The translations under genes and the position numbers were made by a program. This document shows positions 12,401 through 25,840 of a stretch of DNA of 64,000 bases, piece by piece (positions within the stretch are counted from its first letter, which is position 1; each line of letters starts with the position of its first letter). The notes beneath the pieces are model-generated. The model worked only from the letters and a program-made list of their open reading frames with translations. It made no database searches and had not been told where the DNA came from. The stretch spans positions 2,172,501-2,236,500 of the forward strand of contig NC_088309.1 of the NCBI RefSeq assembly GCF_910592395.1, given 5' to 3'. Source of the DNA: Lineus longissimus. Taxonomy: Eukaryota > Nemertea > Pilidiophora > Heteronemertea > Lineidae.

Positions 12401-15400
12401 CGAGTGGTCAGTACATCAGAGGATATTGGCGTATTTTACCAGCGCTCTCATCGAGTGTGTTGTTGGCCTGTCCTTGTTGACCATGCATCACATGAACGAA
12501 CTGAGCTGTGAGATTTGCATCCAAACATCTGACAGACGGCTGTAAGTGTAATCTCTCGGGACTGAGAGCACGGAAGTACCAACCATAGGATTTGAATACA
12601 TTTGATTCCACCACCACCTTGAACAGTTGACCTGTGACATTTGGAAGGTAAAGACAATACACCAACAGAGATAAGAGGGAGTCAAGCCAATTGACAGACA
12701 GAAAGTCCAATATGACAAATGGATTTATATCAATTTTACAAACCCTGAGGCATGCTTAACTCATCCAGACACTTTCGTGTTGTTCTCCAAAATAGCGCCC
12801 TCCAGAATCAAACCTGGTGTGGAAAGAACATATGGCAGCTCCAGAAGGACAAGAAATAGCATAGAAAGAATACAGTAGTCCAAATAGATTTGAACTGAAT
12901 ACTCTGGCATGCTGACCACAACTGTAATCCGGTCACCAAATCAAAAAACTATTCCAGCTTTTACTCACCGAATCATCATCCGAGGCCGACAGAAATTCCT
13001 GGACAATATCGCACTCTGCAATAACTCTGACGGCGCATACTGCAAATAGATCAACATGGTTGGTTCATTGATTTAAGAATAAAGAAACATTCCTGACTGG
13101 TGTTAAATCGTATTGGGAATCAACAACACAGGATGAGCAAATTGGAATATTGGGCCTCATCACTGGTACACTCCTTATGCATTTGATAATCACAGTATCA
13201 ATTTGCAAAGACCACTGCCTGGGGAGTGCACAGCAATAGCTATCAATTTCCATTCTCACCTTTTTCCAAATACTGTTCCAATCCTCGCCTCCGGGCATCT
13301 AGCTGCTGCTCCGAGAGCTGGAAAGGCCACTTGCCAGGCAGCTTGGGAAAAACGAAATCGGTGAATTCTTTTTTCAATGCCCTGTGAAGGTCGGCGTATT
13401 CTCGATATCTCCTTGAGCACAAGTGGCGTCCGGCCATGTATATATTATAAACCTGCAATGACAAGATATAGAGGAGGCGGTTAGTTGAAATAAACAATGC
13501 AGATGAACGTTGAAGTCCCGCCAAGAATTTTATATCAAAAATCGCTTTTCAGCAAGTCTGGCAAGAAATGTTAAAGAATGGATGCAGCAGGAGGGTCTAT
13601 CTAATTGTTTCGTTAACAACATAGAGAAAATACCTCCATGACCACAATATTCTTTTCATCGAAAGGTCAGATATGTGTAATTATCAGATTATTAACACGA
13701 TTGGTCCAGTAGGCAGGCGATCACATTCCATCTGGCCGATCACTGATCAGAAACCGAGCCGGACGGAAATGGCCACATTTCACAGCCGAGTCAATTAAAT
13801 TAGGCAGGCTTAATGATTCTGCCACAGTGGTCGCTAATAACATCAGGATTTGTTCAATCATAAGGCTCTCCTACAGAGAAACCTCCAAGATCTGGCTTTT
13901 GATAGAAAATATTGAGTAGAAACTTCGTAAGCAGGCTCTTTAGACAATATTTGGACAACTGTCGGAGGACACCCTTAGGAAGCCACACTGTCAAATAGAG
14001 CTGACCATTCTGTCACATGAGTATGCCAGGATCAGCTGAGAATAGGCTCATGTGGTTCCTGGGGCACTCAAGGGATGAAACACATTAATAAGGTACGGAC
14101 AGCCACAATGCCCAGATTATTGAATGCACATTCATTATCAGTGACATTGAATGATGCCAGGATTCTATTGGAACAAACAGTTTTCCGATAACCAGCCCAG
14201 GGAAGCCTGGAACACGCTTGATAGAGGGATAATATGATTTACTAAAGCATCCTCGAATTATGAGTGAGTCTACAAATAAGATAGACTCTCTTAGTGAGTA
14301 AATATTGAGGCTAAAATGTGTACCACTCCAGCTCAAGTCCACCTTTTCTGATTCGTACTAAACTGTAGAGCGCATTTCACATGGATCTCCCCCCAGACTA
14401 ATTTCATCCTAGTATGCATTGCCATTGGAGCCACTATGTGAAGGAGGGCAATGCAACTTGTCAGTTCTTGTCCACCTTCTGTGATTTGTCCCCAAACTCC
14501 AAAGCACATTACTATGGATTCCATGATTGACTTGGTTCTAATATGTAACAGGGTCCATGGGAGCCATTGCTAGCCAGATGTTGCCGTTGATTACTTTTCT
14601 GTTAGATAGATCACCTCCATAACCCTTCGCGTCATGGGGTTAGTGGTGCACAGTTGATGAGATCTGTCACTTGGTGCATGAGCCAACTGACCCTGACATA
14701 TGGTGATTGGCTTGGTGTCATGGTTTCTGTGGCAAGTGACTAGTATAGGAGTAAAACTCCCCTGTCGGTAACAAGGCTCCATGAAATGGACAGTATATCG
14801 ACTGATCAGCAAAAATTTTGAGAGGACCTCAAGCTCTTCATGTGCCATGTGGTGACATACTCCATTCACAAGACCCTGGTGAAATCATCCACTGATCACA
14901 AGCGATCTATTCTAAGGGATACAAGATCACTTCCGCCCCGCCGCGCCTCATCCTGCTGCCCATGGCTTGTTGCCAAGACGAGCTTTGGGCAATTATCATT
15001 GGAACTAGATGATGGTCACATCAACCTCCAACACTCCTTCATATAGATCAGACGAGATAGCTAATTCAATAAATGTCAATAGGAAAGGTGTGCTGGCAAT
15101 GGAAGGCGGTTCGGCTTCGTGATCTGATTGACCAGGGCAGGAAATACCCCAAAACGAGAAGACCCTAGTGTAATGGTTTTACAGATCAAAGCTGTCACCC
15201 AATCAACTGACTATAATTCACGGAGGTTTGAGAATGTCAGCTCTACACTTCACTGTCTTGATCGGCAACTATTCAGCTGAAGAATATCACAAGTGTTCGT
15301 CATGAAGTTTCGAACAGCTCTTCCTGAACAATGCAAAACTAGCAATAGTACCCCCAGAAACATATTCTAACCCTAGTTTTAAGGATCCTGTTTTATTTGA

Positions 15401-18400
15401 AGGTGTGATCAGCTCACTGTCCTCTTCATCCGTCACCAACTAAAATGTCCCTCAATTACCAAACCACTTGTCAAGAAAAATTTAACAAACTTTGCCTGAT
15501 CTTTCTTGGCAGATTATCAGCAGTCTCTAAGGATGCAACAACATATTATAGAGGCATTAGTCCATGCTTGTACCACTCAATTCAACCTTTGCCGCGTCAT
15601 TCCTGGCAGACTTATCAGCAGTCTCTAAGGAAGGAATGACATCTTACTGAGATGGCTGTCCACCACTCAATTCTTATCATGTCTAACTTCATATCAGATT
15701 GGACATTCATCGGATATTATTCATAAGATAACAACAATGTCGGCTCGTAACAGGGATAAAAGGGAGATAAATCAGAGATGAGAGAGCTTTGGTCACATGA
15801 CAGTTCTATTCAGGATTCTGGCAGCTTTGGAGCAAGTCAGGTTAATCTCAAATCTAGCCATGGTCTGCGGTTGAGAGAAGAGAAGACAATTACGAATTAA
15901 ACAGAAGATGTGATCATTAAAGAAGTCAAGGAGTGTAAATGGGGGCAAAGGCAGGTTGCATCTTGGTTATGTAAGGGCAACCATGTACGAGAATCATACC
16001 ATACTACATTCAGTCTTACACACTTTAGTGCAACAGACAGAATGACAGAGTTCATACCTGAAGCTTGATTCAAATGTCAACCACACTACCTCTGGTTCTT
16101 ACCACCATCACTATAACCATTACACTCATAATATACAGCCTAAAATATTGATAAAAGAAATTTAGAAAAATTCCCACCGCGATATTATAGCAAATATTTG
16201 TGAAAAATCTTTACAAAGAGGCCATACGGAGGAGAGTCAGAGATTTCCAATATAAGGGCCGTTTAGACGACAGGCGAAAAGACCGCATTCGGATCGAATC
16301 TGGATGAATCCGGATTAAAACCACCCAAGGCGATGGTACCTTTTTAGTCCGGATGCAACCACATTGATCCGGATCTTTTTGCGTTTACACGACGAAAAAT
16401 TAATCCGGATTCGGGACGCATCCGGATTTTTTCGCGTCGTCTAAACGGCCCTATTGACTCTCGGTGGACTCTGTGGGGAATCGTAAGGTTGTCAAATGTC
16501 CACCATAAAACCGGTGATTGAATATGCTCGCTTTTTGAACATATCATTGGAAAATACAACTCGGGTATCAGATTTCAATAATCTTAATTTCCATTCCATC
16601 AGGTGATCTGAATGAAGCAGACGTCATGGAAGGTATTCATTGGTAATTTGACTCATTTCATGTACCGCTTGCTTGCTTGAGCCGCAATGCCTATACATGA
16701 AGGTCAGATTGACTTTCAACCTCAGGAGTTTTTTAGAAAGCTGTTTGCAACAAAATGTCCTCGCCAATAGGAGAGTATCCTACACACCTCAAGAGAAGGC
16801 ATGTCTTTAGCATACCTTTCGAAGGTTCAGCCGGAAATACTTGAGCATTTTACCGTAATGATTGACATTAGGCCGTAGGAATTCCCTATCATCATCAATT
16901 CATGCAAAAGCAGAAGCAATACCTTCCAGCAAGTGAGACAATTCACTTCCGGCAACAAGAAGATGGGCGGGATGAAATCAGTGCTAATGCCACACCAAAT
17001 TGAGCGCTAATGGATGAAACATGAAACACGAAGCATACCAGGAAGTAACGTTACCCTACTTCGCACATTCCGTAATCGGTGCAATCAGCACTTTTCAAGT
17101 ACATTTTTGCAGTAATCTGACACCGAGGCTTCTACCACATGCATGGGGTCTTTTCTTGATCTGTCATGGGTACCAAATATAAGAAATCTCAGATTTAGGT
17201 CTCCTACAAAGCTGTAGTTATTCATTAACCAAGGTCACAAGCAAATGTACTGTTAGGGTCAGGCAATCATGGATAATGAGTCGAACACAATCAACCTTAT
17301 CCCACTCCCCTCCGCCCCTCAAGAAGAGCTGAGATGGTGGCCACATTTCTCCAATGATTACCTGATTGTCTCATTTAGGACAAACAGGAATGAGATCCTC
17401 CAATGGCAATTAACGATGTAATCTACTAATTAGCCAAATGAAGACATGAAGATCCAGAATGAAAAACAACATTTTGAACTAAATGATGAGGTAATTATGC
17501 AGCTATTCTAAGCCGATTATGTTTTCCCAAGGGGAGATCAAGATTCATTCCTTCCCAGGGAATAGACATCGAATGGCTTGTTGATCACAACCAACGTCAT
17601 TCCATCACAGCACAGGCGCAACACTTGTACGATGAGGAGACGAATACAGACTCTACGGCTTGCTCACAATTGTCAATTACCATGTCTTATTATCAGAGCC
17701 TTGGGCTTTCTGGCTGAATTAGTGGGAAAGAGTAGATGAAGAAACTATAAATCAATTGCCAAAGTTGCAGTTAACCGCACAATATTCACGCCTCTTCATT
17801 TCTGCAAATGCAATAACTAAAATTTTAACGAGTTTTATTTTGGCTGTACAAAATTTCTTTTTCCAATCAAACTGTCATTGGCACCTGCATGTACGGCAAA
17901 AGGAAGCAACTGATGAAATGGGAAAGTGACATTAGGAATTCTTAGTGCCACAGTCATCAGATATCTCTTTAGCTTTACAATGGCACATTTATTGGTTTCA
18001 TAGACATTCATGGTCGCAAGGCAAATTCTATTGTTTGATCTTTTGATGCTGATAATCAAATCAAAAACTTAGCTGTTTGATGACAATGACCTAGCCTCTG
18101 TTTGATGTGATCGGCAGTACCAGGTTACCATCATCATCATCATCATCATCATCATCACAGTATCTAGCCATTGGCATCACAATCATGTTGTCAAGAGCAC
18201 AGCTGATCAAAGAACAACTAGAGCTCAGCCTGTTTTGTGATCACCACGCCAATCCATGGACATGCAGTCTCCCATCATTGACAGCTCAACGAGACCAAAC
18301 TGGGCTGAGGTAATATCGATAAACACATCACCGGTGTTTTGTGATAAAGATATAAAGTAAAGGATCATTTTTATAGGGATCCTGGGAGGATTATATGTCT

Positions 18401-21400
18401 AGCCAGGGACAGGTGCAAAAGACACTTCATCATGCTTTAAAATGATAAATGATAGGGATGTTGCCATTGACTACACAATTCTGAACATCTACAATATCAA
18501 GAACCAGACCATATTCCTTGGAATACAATTCATTATGCTTAGGTTTATCTTGAAGATGAATGTCTCTCCTCCTTCAATAAGTTGAAATACCTAATCCACA
18601 TCCCCTTTGATATGTATCACTCAGCACTAGCTCGATCATCTACTACAAACCTTACGACAATTATTTCTCATTACCAGATGGTAGCCTACATGTAAGAATG
18701 CAAATGTCAAAGACAATCATCTCTTCATGAAAGTTGAACATCAAACAAGGAACACTTCAAGCAAAATCTAATTGAATTTGCAAAAAATCACTATTAGATT
18801 CCCGCTTGGCAGGTTTAATCAGACAAGTTAGGCAAAAAAGTTGATCAGAGATTGGATGAAGAAGTCTAAGTGCACTAAAAGAGAGATGGATTCAGCTGTA
18901 ATTCAGCAAGAACACGACTTTGATGGACTTTTATAGAATGACAGCTCAAAGTGCTTCCACTGATATCCACTGATTCTTCCTGGTGTGAATTGTTGCTGCT
19001 ACCGTTACGGTTACAGGAAAATTCGTCCCCGGATAATTCGTCCCCGGAAAATTCGTCCCCGCAAATTCGTCCCCGGATAATTCGGCCCCAAGGAAAATTC
19101 GTCCCCGGAAAATTCGTCCCTGAGGATAATTCGTCCCCGAGGATAATTTGTCCCCGGAAAATTTGTCCCCGAGGATAATTCGTCCCTGGAAAGTTCGTCC
19201 CCGAGGATAATTCGTCCCCCGAATATTTTACAAAGTTGAAAGTTTCTGACTTTACTTTCTAAGACTCTTAAGTCTTGTCGAATGGACTGTAGTAATAACT
19301 ACTACTTTCGATTTTTCTCATTCAATGTAACACCTCTCTTTACTACCTGCACTGTCAAACTAGGTGATCCATACAACAATTGCTTACCACAAATCTTTCT
19401 CCAATTCGTTCTATCGTCTGGTAGTCCGGTATTGAGATGGGTAAGGTCCTCTTCTCTGAGTAATCTATAAGTGACGGACCTGACGATTCATCGCTTGGTT
19501 CTAACTTTTCAGCAACTTGCCTTGGCACTGATATAACTGCAAAGAGAAAGGTAAGAAGCACTGTGTAAACAACTGATTTGAATTATAATCGCTGTTATAT
19601 GCATCAAGAAGATGTCTCATCAATGGGTAAAACTGGTAATCACTGGATTTGATACTGATGAGTGATGAGTACATACTTTAAAGCAAGGGAGAGACTTTCT
19701 GGCACCAGCGAACACCAATATCAATGTTGGTACCAACTGTTGGAGCATGAAATGAATGATCAAAAAGATGCTGAAGACCAACTCTTTAACCAATCTAAGG
19801 ATTTATACCCTATTTATTCCCTTTAGTTCCTAAATCCTAAAGGTGTGGATGATTCCGTATACGGTATAGAGTCGACAAATTCATCATTGACGGCGCAGTT
19901 TCTTTATAGGAAATCTTTATAGTGTTATTTATAGGTTCATAAGGCTGGGGAGATATATTGATGGAATGTTTTATGAGAGATGTATGTAAATGGTGGAGTA
20001 GTCAATGTACACAGGAGACAGAAGTGACATTTTCTAGTGATGGATGCATGGCTGGGTTAGATCGTTTTCAGTTCTTTCAGTTCTTTTAGTCAGTTGGTGA
20101 CGTCGCCAAGACACATATTTTATGAGACTTCTGCGTATTCTTGTCATCAGCCTCTATTCTAATCAGACAAAATAGCACAAATACATTGGGAGAACCCATT
20201 TGGTGTGATTTGTGGACAATTTCTGCGAAAACACTGTCTAACTCAACACTACGATGTGTTCATCCCACATCTCTTGTCGTATTCAGTCTATGGATCATGG
20301 AACATGAAGGTCCTCATGTGAAACCCCAACATCATAGTGGTTTTTCTGGATGAATAGAAGGGTGATGGACCCTACCCCCGGCCCCCCCACACTCCTTTTT
20401 TGTATATTACCAAATGTCATCTATGTATACTGAACAAGGAGAGTCTATGCACAGGATGAGTACTGCTACAAGGAATATTATCTCGAGCCAATTAATCTCC
20501 ATACATCGTGTCTTCTCCTATTGAGTAGACAATATTTCCTCATTAGGAATATTAACGACCAAGCTTATTAGTTTCTAAGGGAAAGATGATGTTTCAAGCT
20601 GGTCATTACAGCAACACTGACAAGACATAAAAACAGAGGGTTTTAATCCCGAGATATGTTTGGGCCTTGTGCAAAACGTTCACTCGACAAACTTGTTTGA
20701 TAAAATCATACTACATGATGAATAATGATCAAATCTAACTTAAGATTTTAACGAGACGTTTCGACAGGAATTGTGAGGGGAATAAGGATCATTCATGATA
20801 TGGAGAATAATGATCAATATCTCCCATGAGAGGATTTTAATGAGACATCTTTATCAACAGTAATGATGAGGTTCATAATTTTGGATCAGGACACAAGTCA
20901 CTCTAAGACAGCTCATGTCAACAAATCTAATACCGCGTCAGCTCAGCTGAAGTGTCTCCACCCAACTCAGGTCAGTTGGTGTGTACTCATGTAGATCATG
21001 TAATAGCAGGTTCCACTCAGTTTCACGGTCACTCTCACTTTGACACGCCCTTTGACACATAGCCCATGTCAGGCAATACCAAGTTGCCATCAAAACATAC
21101 AATAATTTCTGACCAGGATGCGCCTAATGAAATTAGAGGTTGTCGTGATGATATGGTCCAGCCAGGGTAGATAGTCAATCAATGCTCTAATGGAAGTCTA
21201 AATAAGATGGACAAACTGTCTCCCTGGTGACAACTCAGCAGAGCAGTCATCAACATCATTGAACTCAAATAAACGACTATAGAAACCTCAAAGAGGCTGT
21301 GATTTATGTGAACAGTCACAACCAAAGTCTGTGAGCACACAACAGTCACACCCAAAATATGGGAAAGGGGCAGAACTTCAACAGTTCACTGGGACTGGGA

Positions 21401-24400
21401 AATTTCATAACCTGGTTTATACCCCTCCCCTCTAAAATTCATCAGACTCCTCTGATATGACCACGAAAGCCAAAGAAACCTAACAATCCTCAGTGTCCAG
21501 TTGTGTATCATCTCTAAATTTGCAAACCGTTCCCATCTATTCCAGAATCCCACTCATCATGTGCCCCACCAACATGCCTAAAGGAATACCTCTTGTTTAT
21601 TCCCCATCATCCTCCTTCATTGACAATCATTATTGATGGAGAGCAGGCGCAGCATGTGTTGAGATCATCAATAACGACGAGAAATCATTCACTTTCAATC
21701 TCCGAGATCAATATTGATACGCCACATGATGTATGAAGTTGAAGCACGATCAGATGTCTGCAACGCCGTGATAGAAGCGAGAGCATCATGACAGGTAGTC
21801 GACCGCCAAAGAGCAACATGACTTAGGCAAGGGTCACACGACTGTATATAATCGATTTCATCAGACTTGCCGATTTAGTTGCTTTATCCTTGTTGCTTCA
21901 TTTAAGATTGTATTTCCAACTGAGAGTCAACCAAGTATTCAAAGTACTGAAGGTCATGGTGCGGCATAGAACCAGACCGCAATCCCTCACCAAACAACCG
22001 GCAACAATACTCTTTCTACTGAGACACTTTAACACCAGCCTTGGAGTTACATCATTACGTCTCCATGCATACTTCTGCACTGCTGCATCAAAGGCATCCT
22101 CATTGATTTTGCCACATGTCAAACTCGTTTTTCATTTGACGCATTCAACTGTGCAACATGGTTGTAACAGACTAATGCAACTAGCTGAAGCTGAAATTGA
22201 GAGGAATGTTCACTGAGTTGACATTTTGAAAGCTTGAGATTAAAATCGCTAACACATCGCTAACATTTTATTTCTCCAGTCATTCATCAGTGTGGCAGCT
22301 ACACTTGCAATACACTGGGGCAAGGCTCATTCACTACAAGCTCCGAGTCTGACTGTCTGCAATGGCATGATTTATGGCTCAGTGCACACAGGATCATTCC
22401 AAGTATGACTATTGCTAAATGTATCTTATCAACATTAAGCAACTTAACTTAAAGTGATAAAACCATCAAGAAGCCAGCACTATTTCTTCCCAGTCAATGC
22501 ATGCAGTAATTTGAGCGGGGAGGGGGGGGGGGGATTTTTACAACGACTGGACCCTACGTACAGCAATCATCTTTGTGCAGGTCTATGAAGGCGATCACTG
22601 CATGGAGACGAGGATATTCACCATGAAGTGTGCAATACGCCTGCTTCTACGATAACAGTGGTAACCCTTTTAGTGACACCAAGTTAAAAATTGAGGGTTT
22701 CATGCTTCAAAAGATACTTCTCTGGGGTTATCTCGAGCCCTACAGAATGTGATTTTGAAAAACTCACCTGTAAGTGTCAGTTTGTCTCCACCGGACTTGA
22801 TGCAGTCCACAACTTGTTTGTGTGTAGCCCCTTCAACATTTGCTCCATTTCTGAAAAGACAAAACAGCATTTTCATGTTAATCAAATTTTCATACCTTTT
22901 GCTGAAACCTTCTACGCCAAATTCCTGAGCCAAATAAAATTCAAGTAAAATGAGCCCTTTTCCATGCATGGCAATATGTGGTTCAATTCACCATGGTAAC
23001 CATGAGTATTGTTTTAAGAACAAAAGTGTCTGTAGTTAGGAGAGCATTATCAAAACCTGCATATTGAGAGAACAGTTCATCGAGAGAACAGTACATTTCG
23101 GCACGGATGCTGTCATGTTTACAATGGCATTTAAAGAAGGAACATGCAGACATCCTATTCCGATTCCATTTTTTGTAAAGCATACATTAGTCGTAACTTC
23201 AAAAAGCAATCACCACTCATGGTGACAAGCAGATTGTCTTCTTGCATACACCTGGCTATCACAGGAAGAGCAATTGAACAAAGGTCAGAGAGGCAATCAG
23301 ACAAGATGGAAATAGCATGTCGCGACAAACCTATTTGTTGAAGGGATATTGGCACACCGTGTTGGTTGATGGCCACAAAATGGACTAAAAGCAAAGCTGT
23401 GCCAACAGAGTATCCATGGAGATCATTATATGCACTTTATCAACACAGAGACTCACATGTTGCAAGCTCATTCCCTTGAATTATCATTCTCTGCCTCAGA
23501 ATCAACTCCACCCAATGAACACAGAAGCTGCAAACTTGGAAATTAGGTAAACAGGGGTCTAGGGCCCTCCCCCCAAAAACATTGGACATCAAAGTGCCAA
23601 AATTGCCTTCTCTGGGCATCGGAGGGTTAAAGCTAGCAGCAGTTATTAGCTTCTTTGGGATGTGCCCTAAGTTTTTTGACTCTTTTCTTAAGTTTTTGAC
23701 GGACTTGAATTTCTAAGGGTTTTGTGTCATCTGGGTGCATTGTATTATGGTTTCAGTTGTCCAGGGATATCTTAAAAAGTTCTACTGAGCTAGGTTTTTC
23801 AACTGATGCAGAAATGCCCTGTGGACCTGTTTGTCATCCAGTACATAATGTTATAAGCCAACAATTGACTTTGACATCATAGAACTATACAATGGAGATG
23901 CAGGTAATCAGACTGAGCTGTGACATTCCAATTGAAATGATAAACATCAATCAATAGCTGACCAACACAGATAACCTCCAATGACCAATAACAACAGCAA
24001 GGTCCCAGGAGCAAGGTGAGGGATCCAGCAAGTTGTCCACTTACAACACAGTACATCTATGAATTGACACAGCCATTTGATTCTTATATGAAGTTGGAGG
24101 GAACCAACTGAAAAAATTGTGAACTGAGATCCAACCACGGCAATATAAAGAGTGTTTTCACGGTCAGCCAGGTTGGAGGGCAGAACAATGATTTGTCATG
24201 GGGCCATTTCATGGCATTTGGGACGTGGTATCAAAAACATAAATGTTGGAATCTAAGCAAAATACCAATTGGACATGTTATAGATGTCTCAACCTACTAG
24301 AAAACAAAAATTTGGGTGGAAAGTATTACTGACTTTACTGCATCAAAGGCTGTCAACAGTCATTTGGGCTTGCCTTCTTTTGTCTGTCCCCCCAGCATGG

Positions 24401-25279
24401 CAGGTGATGACGTCACGTGAAACCACTCTATTGCGTGGTAGCCTGCGGTGTTAACCACTAGGCACTGAAGCTCCTCAAAGTCGATGCCTACGTTGGGGTT
24501 CGATCCAGGGATCTCAGGACAAAATGGTAGGCAAAATTCCCTCTACACATTGTGCCACCAGGGCAGCACAAAATGTTTAAAGTTCATCTGGGACTTCAAC
24601 CCCATTGTTCAGTGTGCTACCATTGAGCCGTCACTCAGTCCTTTCAATCTCAATACGGCTAGGCAAGAGTGACATGACCTACTTTACTTTTAGTTTCTGA
24701 AAAGCTCAGAACCAAACAGAAAAACTCATCTAAAGCTTTTAGGTTTGTAGAATCTGAAAAAAACAATAACTTATTTGAACTATGCGACCCTGGCCTAGTT
24801 AGGCCAACTGATAGGCGATTTTGCTACACCACATATATGCAACATTGTATCCGCGTATGTAATCACAGCTTGGATCTTGCCTTGACAGCTTGACATGCTG
24901 CATTTTTCACCAGCCATTTTACTAAAAAGAGGCGATTATTAGCGCCGAGAATAGGACCATTTCTTCTGCTGGAACCCACACGTTACACATACAACACTAA
25001 CACCTCGACTTACACTTCTAAAATCCTGTCCCCCTTCAAAATGCCTGCTCTTTCCGCGGCACCTCCCTCCAAAACTGCACTGACATGTTGCAGGGGGGCG
25101 TATAGTTCGCCGTTTATACTCCGTAGTTGGCCACCCTCGCTAACCTGACCTCGTACATTAAATCCGAAGCCTGTCTCAGTCTTTACTACAGTCACAACCC
25201 TAGGCCCTGAGGGTGGACCGTCAGGGTTTAGGGGGGTAGATGGTGACAGTGACCCTTCTTCCTCACTGCTGTCCGCCAT
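6428..25279 (-). CDS. SNX27: Sorting nexin 27 (PDZ-PX-FERM), complete 14-exon gene
   Basis: Minus-strand coding exons in order: 25279-25014, 22850-22768, 19536-19388, 13452-13260, 13039-12969, 10262-10158, 9661-9583, 9236-9076, 8805-8716, 8266-8117, 7894-7766, 7479-7420, 7006-6950, 6493-6428 (1659 nt, 552 aa; human is about 541). Residues 27-119 form a PDZ domain with carboxylate-binding loop GFGFNVRG and the [15 protein letters not shown] stretch, the VPS26-binding hairpin in mammals. About 146-254 is a PX domain ([20 protein letters not shown], then [19 protein letters not shown]). About 260-512 is the FERM-like module ([43 protein letters not shown]). The family binds endosomal PtdIns3P and hands PDZ-ligand cargo to retromer for recycling to the plasma membrane. 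The last two exons encode a 40-residue tail ([22 protein letters not shown]) that I do not recognise from vertebrates. The start ATG GCG GAC aligns with the family N terminus. The donor of exon 10 (GTTTGT) is weak, but reading frame and homology continue across it. Confidence 0.95.
11095..11240. repeat. SINE-like fragment in a SNX27 intron
   Basis: The words CTGGGTGGAGATAAGCAAG, GTGCCTTGCTCAAGGACA and CATGGTGTAATGGTAAGGA are of the type found in bodies and tRNA-derived ends of invertebrate SINEs. A related GTGCTCAAGGACACAAAGAC lies in the EIF2B1 intron at about 53995. Ends are not resolved. It sits in the intron between the 71-nt PX exon and the first FERM exon. Confidence 0.4.
15475..15690. 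repeat. Diverged tandem duplication of about 95-100 bp
   Basis: Two copies share AACTTTGCC / AACCTTTGCC, GGCAGA(T/C)TTATCAGCAG or its variant, GTCTCTAAGGA and CCACTCAATTC, offset by about 97 bp. The repeat is within a large SNX27 intron. No function is suggested. Confidence 0.55.
16255..16452. mobile_element. MITE-like element with terminal inverted repeats
   Basis: The element starts AGGGCCGTTTAGACGAC and ends with its exact reverse complement except for a small gap (GTCGTCTAAACGGCCCT), 198 bp in all. The interior repeats the ATCCGGAT palindrome several times. It has no coding capacity and lies in a SNX27 intron. A target-site duplication is not clear; the flanks instead carry an inverted pair GAGAGTCA / TGACTCTC at 16233 and 16455. 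It is probably a non-autonomous DNA transposon whose superfamily I cannot assign. Confidence 0.75.
18128..18157. repeat. (CAT)n microsatellite
   Basis: About ten uninterrupted CAT/ATC triplets lie in a SNX27 intron. Confidence 0.9.
19018..19222. repeat. Minisatellite of 14-17-bp GTCCCC units
   Basis: Thirteen short units alternate between GGAAAATTCGTCCCC and GGATAATTCGTCCCC, later with a GA prefix (GAGGATAATTCGTCCCC). The array is in the SNX27 intron 5' of the third coding exon position on the plus axis, about 165 bp from that exon's 3' end. The minus (transcribed) strand is G-run rich, with GGGGACGAATT at nearly every unit. Confidence 0.92.
24417..24585 (-). repeat. tRNA-derived SINE-like sequence
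   Basis: On the minus strand, GTGGCACAATGTGTAGAGG resembles a pol III A box, and about 35 nt later GGATCGAACCCC resembles a B box. A second A-box-like run, TGCCTAGTGGTTAACACC, follows. It could be one tRNA-derived SINE or two nested pieces. A functional tRNA is unlikely because no clean acceptor stem or anticodon arm is visible. It lies in SNX27 intron 1. Confidence 0.4.
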
Positions 25280-25840
25280 GTTTTACAAATCACACAAGTC
25301 ACATGACGGCAAAATCAATCTCGTCCCACCACTTGCCCGAACGACTCGACTCGACCCATGGCTGTATTTGCAGTCACTAATAGTGGTTGCTAAGGGTGAC
25401 CATGGGTGTGGTCTAAGCTATGTCGAGCCACCGTCGTTGTGCGTATATCCATTCAACATTCGTGAAAGGAGGAGACTTTAGGACTGATATTCACCGCCGA
25501 TAAGTCGGCATGGGTCTAAGCCCGAGATATAGTATGCTGCAGAGAGAATATTAATCACACTCATAATAATTGCTCTGCTACATGTTGGCAGTTCTCCATA
25601 CAATTTCATTTCCCGCGAAATCTCAAAGGTCACATGACCTGCTGACGCGGATTGGATATAACTTACCCGAGTCGGATCACAATAAGTTGGGGGCGAGGTC
25701 GAAGAGCAATTGTGTGGACAATACACGTGCTTGCATAGACACGTACTATGCACATATCATCAATAGACCACTGATAAAGGTATGATACACACACAATTCT
25801 TGCGGTGAAGTCTACTTTCTTCTCGCTTATATAAACTTAT
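25280..25840. promoter_or_regulatory. Divergent promoter region, SNX27 / first TLCD gene
   Basis: The start codons of SNX27 (minus) and the first TLCD-like gene (plus) face away from each other across 561 bp. The palindrome GTCACATGAC occurs twice, at 25298-25307 and 25629-25638; this is an E-box of the type bound by bHLH-zip factors (USF, MITF/TFE). The SNX27 start codon lies inside AAACATGGCGG, which resembles a YY1 site. No TATA box is obvious on the SNX27 side; CTTATATAAACTT sits at 25827 just before the TLCD start. Binding and shared control are inference. Confidence 0.5.

Noticed and set aside
12408-12718. Overlapping minus-strand open frames (about 100, 69 and 76 codons) inside a SNX27 intron
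   Set aside because: SNX27 exons on either side (13039-12969 and 10262-10158) join perfectly in frame without them, and none resembles SNX27 or any family I know.
22517-22533. Poly-G run, with similar runs at 36391-36402 and a poly-C run at 10944-10953
   Set aside because: Simple homopolymers in introns; no supported function, and run length may be affected by sequencing error.
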